From Winogradskya humida (GTDB taxonomy: Bacteria > Actinomycetota > Actinomycetes > Mycobacteriales > Micromonosporaceae), in assembly GCF_016862215.1 (NCBI RefSeq), contig NZ_BOMN01000088.1, positions 62,001 to 126,000 of the forward strand: a stretch of 64,000 nt of DNA. Direction: 5' to 3'. Below the pieces are notes generated by a model. It was not told the origin of the DNA. It was given only the letters and a program-made list of their open reading frames with translations, and did not search any database. Position 1 is the stretch's first letter, and each line of letters starts with the position of its first letter. Below, piece by piece: positions 1 to 7,173 of the stretch. Position numbers and translations under genes: made by a program.

Positions 1-241
1 GGCCCACCCGGCCAGATGCTCGCTGACGTCGACACTGGTCACCCTCCCCCGTTGGCCCGGAAACGGCGGCGAGCAGCGCACCCGGATATCCGGAGCCCGT
101 GCCGATCTCCAGCACGGTGTGCCCGTCGCGGACATCCAGCGCGGCGACCTCCCGCCGGACCGATTCCACCTCGGACCGGTGCAGCGTCTCGCCGCTTAAC
201 CGGTGGCGAACGGTGTGTATGAGAGTGGCGTCATGGTGATC
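1..241 (-). pseudogene. Fragment of a protein-L-isoaspartate methyltransferase-like gene, frameshifted, cut by the window edge
   Basis: Read on the minus strand, positions 193 to about 50 encode a stretch ending in VLEIGTGSGYPGALLA, the SAM-binding motif I as found in PCMT-type methyltransferases. The continuation VTSVDVSEHLAGWA, which resembles motif II, lies in another frame, so a frameshift falls around position 40. The frame is closed upstream by a TGA at 242-244 and has no ATG, GTG or TTG where a full N-terminus should begin; only an internal GTG is available. I infer a broken gene or an assembly error near a contig end. The rest lies outside the window. Confidence 0.45.
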
Positions 242-1935
242 TCACACGGGGGGCGGCACGCGGCGCGGCCTGCCTTTGTTCCGGTCGAACAGCGCTGGCT
301 GGGTCTGGATCGGCGTAGTTTGGTGCCGGCTTTGGTGGTCTTCGCGATCGCGATCGTGTTGCGGGGGATCATCCCGTTGATCGATTCCGCGGTGGCCGGC
401 CACGATGTGGTCCGCGCCGGTGACCGGCTCAACCTGGATGCGGGTCTGACGGTGACTCCGCCGGTGGGGTGGCAGGTGGTCGACGGGCTGCTGGTCGGTG
501 CGAGCACGGTGGAGCCCGGCGCCGGCTCGTCGTCGGCGACGCTGACCGACGACGGGGTCAGCGCGCAGGCCCAGGTCGCACCGTTCACCGGTGATGCGAA
601 CGCGTTGCTGGACCAGATCAACCGTAATGACAGCAAGTCCGAGGACAAGCCCGTGTACACCGATGGCAGTCGCGGCGCGGTGAACGCGGCCGGCGGCATC
701 GTCGGGGTGGTGGAGACCTACACCGACACTTCCAACGACGGGATCACCGCCGCCTACGTTCTGCCGGACGGCCGGGGCCTGGTGATCCAGGTGGTCGGGG
801 CCGGCAACCAGCTCTCCGCTCATACCGTTCAAGCTTCTGCAGCCCCGCAACCTGTGCTTCTGGGTGTACGCGCTCGGCGTCGCCGCCGGGATCTGGAGAA
901 TGGTCCAGTACTACGGTGCGGGCGCCGGCGCGTACGGCGTCGGTCTGGGCACCGGGGCGCTGGCCTTCGCGATCTACACCATCCCGTGGCTGGTCCTGCT
1001 GGCCTACCACAACCGCTATACCCGCCAGCCCTCCGGCCTGCTGGCCGCGGCTTTCGTGTGGGGTGCCGCCGCGGCCACGTTCTGGATCGCGTTGCCGGCA
1101 AACGGGGCGTTCTTGTCGCTGTACGGCAAGGCGTCCGGGCAGGCCTGGGTCAACGACTGGGGTGCCGGGCTGACCGCACCGATCAACGAGGAGATCGGCA
1201 AAGCCCTCGGCCTGATCCTGCTGCTCGGCCTGGCCCGCACACTGGTGCGTAGTCCGTTCGACGGGCTCATCATCGGCGCGTTCATCGGCCTCGGGTTCCA
1301 GATCTGCGAAGATGTCCTCTACGCGTTCAACAACACCGCGGTGAACTTCGGTGCCGACCAGGTCGGCTCGGCCTGGCAGATCGTGACGACCCGTAGCGCC
1401 ACTGGGCTGTTCGCCCACGTGTTGTTCAGCGCGGTGTTCTGTCCCGGCATCATGTGGCTGCTCGGCCGCGGCGACCGCCCCCGCCGGGCTGCGGGGCCTG
1501 CTGCTGATGATCGCCGCGATGATCGCGCATGGCTGCTGGGACAGCATGGGCGCGCTCGGCTACCTGCTCGCTGGTGGTGCCGGGGTGCTGCTGCTCATGG
1601 TCGTCGTCATGCCGATCGCCGACCTGCTCCTGCTGTGGCTGGCGTTCCGGCTCGCCGTCCCGCAGGAACAAGCCTGGCTCCGCGACATCCTCGCGCCCGA
1701 AACCGAGACCGGGCTACTGACCGAGGCAGAGGTCACCGCGGCCGCGGGCGGCTGGCGGACCCGCCGCCACTACCGCAAGGCCCAGCACGGCCACCACGAG
1801 AAACAGCGCGCCAAACACATCCTCACCGCCGCCAACGACCTCGCCGAGCAGATCGCCGAAGCCGGCGGCCGCGACACCGGCGACGTCGAACACGCCCGCG
1901 CCGAGATCACCCGGCTGCGCGCCTCCCCCGCCTGA
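233..1935 (+). pseudogene. PrsW-family intramembrane metalloprotease-like gene with two frameshifts
   Basis: Three consecutive plus-strand frames together give one protein of about 565 residues. Segment 1 (233 to about 820) has one membrane helix and an exported-looking domain. Segment 2 (about 825 to 1485) begins FKLLQPRNLCFWVYALG and carries several membrane helices plus NEEIGKALGL, the GFQICEDV segment and HVLFSAVF. Segment 3 (about 1485 to 1935) carries AHGCWDS, further helices and a charged cytoplasmic tail. The EExxK, ExD and two His motifs match PrsW/M82 site-1 type proteases. The frame changes fall at about 800-828 and 1480-1495. All expected motifs survive, so the breaks are either recent or sequencing errors. 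An upstream in-frame start at 203 is also possible. Confidence 0.65.
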
Positions 1936-1946
1936 GCGACCGCTAA

Positions 1947-2531
1947 CGCCGCGGGGGTGGCTCTCACCGGCGAGACCACCCCCGCGCGGCAGGAATCACG
2001 TCAGCAAGCTGACGGAATCCCCCGGTGCTGTCGGCGAATCACGGGCATTCCAAGGCCGACCGCAAGAGAAGACGCAGGCCGGTGATCGAGCGTCTCAAGC
2101 TTGGACCGCGCGGCGTCCAGGCTGACCGTGAGTCCTTGGATCTCGCCGAGCGAACACTGCCACGCCTACCAGGTTGAACACGCTCCGTCTACCGAAACAA
2201 TCACCCGACCCACGCGCTGCGTAGCCCGGTCAACAGAGCGCTGCAAGTGATGCGTGTAGAACAGCACCGGCACGGCGGCATAGGCATCGTCGACAGAGGC
2301 CATCACATCTTCCGGTCCACGGCTCGATATCCTGGTGAATATTCCCAGGACATCGTTCGTTGCCGCGAGATCCACCAATGCGATCATGACGACGCCGCAG
2401 ATTCTCACCGCCCCGGCATCCGCTCCTCCGAATGGCGACGTGAACTATCCGTCCGGTGGCGGGACGCGCTCCGCCGGTGCACCCGGCGACCGGTGTGGTC
2501 AGCATTGCCGCGCCGGTCGCCGGGTGTTTCA
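1947..2531. other. Intergenic or decayed stretch
   Basis: This stretch holds no confidently functional gene. It contains only the interrupted minus-strand reading frame listed separately. Base composition is lower in GC than the flanks, and codon third positions in every frame are less GC-biased than in the neighbouring genes, as expected for remnant or transferred DNA. Confidence 0.5.
2001..2408 (-). pseudogene. Unrecognised reading frame interrupted by an amber codon
   Basis: A GTG at 2408 opens an 80-codon frame that includes DVMASVDDAYAAVPVLFYTH and ends at a TAG at 2166-2168. The same frame continues after the TAG for another 54 codons (starting AWQCSLGEIQGLTVSLDAA) to a TGA at 2001-2003. 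Both halves look protein-like, so this is either a decayed gene of about 135 codons or a short gene followed by chance coding. I do not recognise a family. A GGAGGA lies 15 bases before the GTG, too far for a strong ribosome binding site. Confidence 0.3.
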
Positions 2532-2807
2532 TCAGGGCCGGAACGCTCCCATCACGGGCGCCGGATCGAACCGGTCCGGTGAGATGCCGCCGTCCATGGC
2601 AGCCATCATGCCGCCGCCCTCCGCGGGTGTGTCCAGCGGCAGCTCGACGGGCCCGTCGATCGGCAGGTCCATGGCTGTCACGGCCGATCCGGCGTCCGCC
2701 GCGGAGTCACTGAATGCCTCGGTGACCGCCTCCACGACGCTGCCCACGGCGTCGCCCACCAGCTCTCCGACCTCGTCGAAGAGGAACTCCAGAAGAAGAT
2801 CGAGCAT
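2532..2807 (-). CDS. Small acidic amphipathic protein, unknown function
   Basis: The product is 91 residues. The N-terminal half (about 1-40, MLDLLLEFLFDEVGELVGDA onward) is a run of amphipathic, Asp/Glu-rich helix, and the C-terminal half is rich in Pro, Gly, Met and Asp. There is no signal peptide and no clear membrane segment. The ATG at 2807 is chosen because AAAGGACGG lies 7 to 15 bases upstream; a longer frame to 2900 exists but lacks such a site. It stands alone on the minus strand, divergent from the membrane protein at 2976. I do not recognise a family. Confidence 0.6.
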   Translation of the reverse strand: MLDLLLEFLFDEVGELVGDAVGSVVEAVTEAFSDSAADAGSAVTAMDLPIDGPVELPLDTPAEGGGMMAAMDGGISPDRFDPAPVMGAFRP

Positions 2808-2975
2808 CGCGTTCCGTCCTTTCTGTCGGTAGATCAATGCACTCGCTGCCGGCGTGACAACTCGTACGGATCGCAACCGGCGAAGGATCAGAAGGATCAC
2901 CGTTAAATCGAATTATGGAATCGATCATATGCCGCACCGACAATGATCGATATCGGCTGGCACCATGTATCCGTG

Positions 2976-3662
2976 ATGTCCATACTGATCATTCTGGTGC
3001 TGGCCGGGGCGGCCACCACCGTCGTCGGCGGAGTGCTGGCGAATTGGCTCGACCGGCCCGGCTGGGCCAGCCCGGAACGAGGCGGGGCGAGGCGGGTCGT
3101 CATGGCACTCGCCCTGATCGTCGTCGCCACCGCCGCGGTGGGATTCGCCATTGATGACAAGAAAAGCGAATCCCATTCCGGGAAAACGGGAAATCAGTCG
3201 GCTTCCCGGACGACGGAGGCGACCTCGGGGGTGACGCCGAGCGGGGATCCCAGCCCGGTCCCGAGCCGCGGCACCTCGAAGGCGACCTTCCTGGCGGAGG
3301 CCGAGAAGGCGTGCGCGGACCATCGCAGCGACGTCGCCACAGCCATGCCGGACCGGTCCCAGGAGCCCAGAGACTTCGGCGCCTGGCTCACCACGATCAC
3401 CACCGGTAACCAGAGGCTGCTGGACACCATCGCCGCCCTGAGCCGCCCGCCCGCGGACGACGACCTGCTGACTGACCTCTTCGCGCAACGGACCCGGGCG
3501 AACGACGTCTTCCTGCAATCGGCCGGCGCTTTCAAGGTCGGTCAGGCGGTGACCGGTGAACAGTTCCTGAGCAGTGCCTCCGACATCGAGGCCGAATACC
3601 GGGGCGAGGCCAAGAAATACGGCTTTCGCATCTGTGTCGGCTCGGACACCCCGGGCCGGTAG
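2976..3662 (+). CDS. Two-helix membrane protein with an exported helical domain
   Basis: The product is about 228 residues from the ATG at 2976; an in-frame ATG at 2943 would add 11 residues. Helix 1 spans about residues 2-24 and helix 2 about 39-56. A low-complexity Ser/Thr/Pro/Gly linker (about 57-100) follows, then a soluble, mostly helical domain with two Cys (ACADH near its start, RICVGS at the end) that could form a disulfide outside the cell. The linker plus Cys-containing domain suggests a surface-exposed sensor or scaffold, but no family is recognised. A strong hairpin lies just after the stop. Confidence 0.65.
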   Translation: MSILIILVLAGAATTVVGGVLANWLDRPGWASPERGGARRVVMALALIVVATAAVGFAIDDKKSESHSGKTGNQSASRTTEATSGVTPSGDPSPVPSRGTSKATFLAEAEKACADHRSDVATAMPDRSQEPRDFGAWLTTITTGNQRLLDTIAALSRPPADDDLLTDLFAQRTRANDVFLQSAGAFKVGQAVTGEQFLSSASDIEAEYRGEAKKYGFRICVGSDTPGR

Positions 3663-3666
3663 CGAC

Positions 3667-3712
3667 GCACTCCTCCCCTTTCGCGGCATGACCGGCGAAA
3701 AAGGAGGAGTGC
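3667..3712. terminator. Bidirectional hairpin terminator between convergent genes
   Basis: GCACTCCTCC (3667-3676) pairs perfectly with GGAGGAGTGC (3703-3712). An inner TTTCGC/GCGAAA stem extends it across a two-base mismatch. It sits between the stop of the membrane-protein gene (3662) and the stop of the MFS gene (3717), so it can serve both strands. Confidence 0.7.
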
Positions 3713-3716
3713 GCTG

Positions 3717-5165
3717 TCAGTCGGTGAGGGCGGCGTCCGCGGTGGTGGAGGAGCGCGGGATGACCGTGGCGAGGGCTGCGGCCAGGACCGCCGCGCCGGC
3801 GCAGATGGCGAACAGGGTGCGGTAGGCGGTGAGGGACGGGAGGGCGTGGCCGGCCAGGGTGATGGTCTGGGCGGCCAGGATGGCGCCTCCGATGGCGCTG
3901 GCGAGGGAGCTGCCGACGCTGCGGAAGAGGGTGTTCAGGCCGTTGGCGGCGGCCAGTTCGGAGCGGGGGGTGGCGTGCATGATCAGGCCGGGCATGGCGG
4001 CGTACGCGATGCCGGTGCCGGCTCCGGCGATGGTGGCGCCGAGGATGACCTGCCAGAGGTGGTCCGTGAGGATGATGCGGGTGCCGAAGCCGGCGGCGAT
4101 GATCAGGGCGCCGACGGTGAGGGCGGTGCGCGGCCTGAGTTTGGCCGAGACCGGGGAGAGCAGCAGCATCATCAGGCCGCCGGGGAGCATGCAGAGACCG
4201 CCGACCAGGATGGACGAGCCGAAGCCGTAGCCCGTCGCGGCCGGGGCCTGGACGTAGGAGGCCGTGCCGATCAGGGTGGCGAAGAGGGCGAAGCCGACGC
4301 AGAGCGATGCCAGGTTGGTCAGCAGAACCGAGGGACGGGCGCTCGTCCGCACGTCGACCAGCGGGGACTTGAGGCGCAGTTCGAGCAGGACGAACGCGGC
4401 GAGCAGCACCACGGCGAGGATCAGCAGACCGATGGTCAGCGGGTCGGTCCAGCCCCAGGATTCGCCCTGGGCGAGCGGGAGCAGCAGGGACAGCATCGCG
4501 GCGGCCAGCAGCAGGGTGCCGGGGATGTCCATCGTGCCCTTGGCGGTGCGGTCCGGTTCGGGGACCATGCGCAGGATCGCGGGGACGACCAGGATGCCGC
4601 CGACGACGCAGATCCAGAACAGGACGTGGTAGTCGGCGTACTGGGCGACGAGGCCCGCGAGCGGGAGGCCGAGGGCGCCGCCGACGCCGAGCATGGCGCT
4701 GATCAGGGCGATGCCCGAGCCGGCGTGCTCGCGGGGCAGGATCACGCCGACGAGGCTGATGGCGAGCGGGATGGTCGCGGCGGACAGGCCGACGACCGCA
4801 CGGCCGGCGATCATCATCGGCAGGCTGGTGGAGAGGGCGCAGATGAGTGAGCCCGCGATCAGGGCGCCGAGGGCGACGAGCAGCATCTTGCGGGTGCCGT
4901 AGAGGTCACCGAGGCGGCCGAAGGTCGGGACGGCGACGGCGCCGACGAGCAGGGTCGAGGTGAAGATCCAGGCGATGCCGTCGGCCGAGGCGTTGAGTTC
5001 GGCGCCGAGTTCGGACATGACCGGGATGAGCAGCGACTGGGTCAGTGAGACCATCAGCGCGGCGAGACCGATCACCAGCACGACGGCGATCTGCCGGCCG
5101 GACCAGGACCCCTTCGCCGGTACGGGGGCCGCGGCCGGGGCGGCGAGTTCGGCGGCTCGGGACAT
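3717..5165 (-). CDS. MFS drug exporter, DHA2-like (14-helix type)
   Basis: The 482-residue product has an N-terminal cytoplasmic stretch and then many hydrophobic helices. The loop between helices 2 and 3 has GRLGDLYGTRKMLL, the signature of the major facilitator superfamily. Length and layout fit the proton-antiport DHA2 drug exporters of the cytoplasmic membrane. The ATG at 5165 is preceded by GGAG at a good distance; an upstream in-frame start would add 30 atypical residues. It is divergent from the TetR gene at 5333, the usual layout for a repressor-controlled efflux pump. The substrate cannot be read from sequence. Confidence 0.85.
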   Translation of the reverse strand: MSRAAELAAPAAAPVPAKGSWSGRQIAVVLVIGLAALMVSLTQSLLIPVMSELGAELNASADGIAWIFTSTLLVGAVAVPTFGRLGDLYGTRKMLLVALGALIAGSLICALSTSLPMMIAGRAVVGLSAATIPLAISLVGVILPREHAGSGIALISAMLGVGGALGLPLAGLVAQYADYHVLFWICVVGGILVVPAILRMVPEPDRTAKGTMDIPGTLLLAAAMLSLLLPLAQGESWGWTDPLTIGLLILAVVLLAAFVLLELRLKSPLVDVRTSARPSVLLTNLASLCVGFALFATLIGTASYVQAPAATGYGFGSSILVGGLCMLPGGLMMLLLSPVSAKLRPRTALTVGALIIAAGFGTRIILTDHLWQVILGATIAGAGTGIAYAAMPGLIMHATPRSELAAANGLNTLFRSVGSSLASAIGGAILAAQTITLAGHALPSLTAYRTLFAICAGAAVLAAALATVIPRSSTTADAALTD

Positions 5166-5236
5166 AAGGAGGCTCCAACATCGGAAAGCAGGAGTTGGCA
5201 GGATGTGCCACGAGGCAGACAGTGCCACTTGCATGT

Positions 5237-5254
5237 TGCAGCGAGATGGCTGCA
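5237..5254. promoter_or_regulatory. Candidate TetR operator
   Basis: TGCAGC (5237-5242), six bases, then GCTGCA (5249-5254) form a perfect inverted repeat in the intergenic region between the exporter and its divergent TetR gene. A partly overlapping TGCA-type repeat lies just upstream (around 5230-5240). Position and symmetry suit a repressor site controlling both promoters; binding is inferred. Confidence 0.4.
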
Positions 5255-5332
5255 CGGCGGTTCTGAGAGCGGCATCACACTGGCCAGAAGCAGGGATCGG
5301 GAACGGCGAGAGGGAGCGCGCTCATCACTACG

Positions 5333-5920
5333 TTGAGGGACCGCAAACGCGAGGAGGCCCGGGCCTCGACGGTGGCGGCCGCGTGGCGGCTGTTCGTCGA
5401 GCGTGGGTACGACCACGTGACGGTCACGGACATCTGCGCGGCGGCGGACATCGCACCGCGTACGTTCCACCGGTATTTCGCCAGCAAGGAGGACGTGGTC
5501 GCCGAGCCGGTGCGGTTGATGGGCCGGCTGGTCATCGACTACCTGGCGGCGGCGCCGGGCGGGCCGCCGGACACCGAGGTGCTGCGGCTGGCGATGCTGG
5601 AGCTGGGCCGGTTCGCGATCGATCATCACGACTGGCTGGCCGGGCTGCGGTTCGTGGTCCAGGGGTCGCAGCATCTGCGGGTGACCAGCGTCGGGATGCG
5701 CCCCGATCAGGAGAGCGAGATCGCCGCGCTGGTGGCGGCCCGGGGGCCGGAGCCGCGTGAGGTGGACTGGCGGCTGCGGCTGCGGGTCGTGGCGACCGTG
5801 GGGGCGTTCCGGGTCTGGTATGACGAGTATTTCCGCTCGCCGCCGGCTGACCCGCTCGCCCAGCTCGAGGAGATCCTGCTCGCCGTCGCCGCGGAGTGGA
5901 TCGACCACACACCGGGGTAG
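5333..5920 (+). CDS. TetR-family regulator next to the MFS exporter
   Basis: The product has 195 residues. The N-terminal HTH (about 10-55) reads TVAAAWRLFVERGYDHVTVT, ICAAADIAPRTFHRYFASKED, typical of TetR/AcrR repressors. The rest is a helical ligand and dimer domain. The TTG at 5333 is the only reasonable start in frame near the conserved start of the family, and no close ribosome binding site is visible. It is divergent from the exporter, so it probably represses that gene and itself and is relieved by a pump substrate (inference). Confidence 0.85.
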   Translation: MRDRKREEARASTVAAAWRLFVERGYDHVTVTDICAAADIAPRTFHRYFASKEDVVAEPVRLMGRLVIDYLAAAPGGPPDTEVLRLAMLELGRFAIDHHDWLAGLRFVVQGSQHLRVTSVGMRPDQESEIAALVAARGPEPREVDWRLRLRVVATVGAFRVWYDEYFRSPPADPLAQLEEILLAVAAEWIDHTPG

Positions 5921-5935
5921 CGGGGCAAATTAAAG

Positions 5936-5975
5936 CGCCGCTGCGAATTCCACGGGGGAAGAACTCGCAACGGCG
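5936..5975 (+). terminator. Hairpin after the TetR gene
   Basis: CGCCGcTGCGA (5936-5946) pairs with TCGCAaCGGCG (5965-5975) with one mismatch, starting 16 bases after the TetR stop. There is no T-run, as is common for GC-rich actinobacterial hairpins. Confidence 0.5.
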
Positions 5976-6106
5976 TAGGGACAACGATACTCGATGGATA
6001 CCGCGACCGTCCAATCGGGTCGGTCGCCGTGGTCCGATCGGTCAGGACGGGCCGGTCGACCGGGGCCGAACGGTCATCCGATCGGTGATCGCCGACGTGC
6101 TCGACG

Positions 6107-6127
6107 TACCGATCATCGGTATATGCT
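6107..6127 (+). promoter_or_regulatory. PadR promoter with autoregulatory palindrome
   Basis: TACCGATCATCGGTA (6107-6121) is a perfect 15-bp palindrome. It abuts a -10-like TATGCT (6122-6127) that lies 7 bases before the ATG at 6135, which implies a leaderless transcript. A palindrome placed just upstream of the -10 box is the classical place for self-repression by a PadR protein. The binding is inferred. Confidence 0.55.
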
Positions 6128-6134
6128 TGCAGCT

Positions 6135-6476
6135 ATGAGCGAACCGATGCGTGAGCCGACCTTTCTCGTGCTCACCGCGCTGGCCGGGGATCCCCAGCAC
6201 GGCTACGCGGTGATCGAGGACGTGGCGCGGATGACGGACGGGCGGGTCCGGTTGCGGGCCGGCACCCTCTACGCCGCGCTGGACCGGCTGCGCGGTGAGG
6301 GCCTGATCGAGGTCGACCGGGAAGAGGTCGTGCAGTCCCGGCTGCGCCGCTACTACCGGCTGACCGGGCTCGGCGAGCGCCGCCTCGGCGAGGAGAGCGA
6401 CCGGTTGCGCAGCCAGGCCACCATCGCCGACCGCCGGCTGAAGGCGCGGCACACCCTGGGAGGCGCCACGGCCTGA
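6135..6476 (+). CDS. PadR-family transcriptional regulator
   Basis: The 113-residue product is a PadR winged helix: FLVLTALAGDPQHGYAVIED for helices 1-2, the TLYAALDRLRGEGLIEVDRE recognition helix and wing, then a C-terminal dimerisation helix. The start at 6135 (MSEPMREPTF) matches the family; the longer frame from 5994 has low-complexity Arg-rich residues and is rejected. No co-directional target follows, since the next gene is on the other strand, so its target may be elsewhere or only itself. Confidence 0.85.
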   Translation: MSEPMREPTFLVLTALAGDPQHGYAVIEDVARMTDGRVRLRAGTLYAALDRLRGEGLIEVDREEVVQSRLRRYYRLTGLGERRLGEESDRLRSQATIADRRLKARHTLGGATA

Positions 6477-6509
6477 GTCACCGGGCGTGACCTGAGCCCC
6501 CGGGCGAGA

Positions 6510-7049
6510 TCAGTGGGGGCTGGTGCGGATCTCCGGGATCGGCAGGCCCTCGGCCCAGGCCGCCGCGCGGATCGTGGCGAGGAGCTGGTCGCGCTGTTCG
6601 GGGCGCTGGCGGTCGATGAAGAGTACGCCGTCGAGGTGATCGGTCTCGTGCTGCACGCAGCGTGACAGCAGGCCCTCGCCGACGAGCTGGATCGGGTCGC
6701 CGTGCTTGGTGTAGCCCTTGGCGACGACGTTCATCCGGCGGCGGGTGTCGAGGTAGATGCCGGGGATGGAGAGGCAGCCCTCGGGGCCGTCCTGGTCCTC
6801 CTCGTCGGGGAACTCGAGCACCGGGTTGACGAGGTGGTCGAACTCGCCGTCGCTGATCTTCGGGTTCAGCGCGAAGACCCGCAGGCCGACGCCGAGCTGC
6901 GGGGCGGCCAGCCCGGCGCCGCCGGTGGAGGTCAGGGTCTCGCTGAGGTCGTCGACGAGCTTGCGCAGCTCGGCGTCGAAGTCGGTGACGGGCACGGCGG
7001 CCTCGCGCAGCACCGGATCGCCGACGAGCCGGATGGGCAGAACAGTCAT
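6510..7049 (-). CDS. def: Peptide deformylase
   Basis: The 179-residue enzyme removes the formyl group from the N-terminal Met of nascent proteins. All three motifs are present: GAGLAAPQLG (motif 1, about 45-53), EGCLSIPG (motif 2, metal ligand Cys92) and HETDHLDG (motif 3, ligands His134 and His138, catalytic Glu135). The ATG at 7049 gives MTVLPIRLVGDPVLR, the standard family N-terminus. It is divergent from the GGDEF-EAL gene. The usual partner fmt is not adjacent, so this may be one of several deformylases. Confidence 0.93.
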   Translation of the reverse strand: MTVLPIRLVGDPVLREAAVPVTDFDAELRKLVDDLSETLTSTGGAGLAAPQLGVGLRVFALNPKISDGEFDHLVNPVLEFPDEEDQDGPEGCLSIPGIYLDTRRRMNVVAKGYTKHGDPIQLVGEGLLSRCVQHETDHLDGVLFIDRQRPEQRDQLLATIRAAAWAEGLPIPEIRTSPH

Positions 7050-7173
7050 GGTGTCCAAAATACGGCGCCGCCACGACGGTTGCAGATCGGGTGCAACAGT
7101 CACGACGGCTGTGAGATGGGCCGCTGCCGACCGATGAGACGCGTGAGAAACCACTACGGCGGAGGACGGGTCG

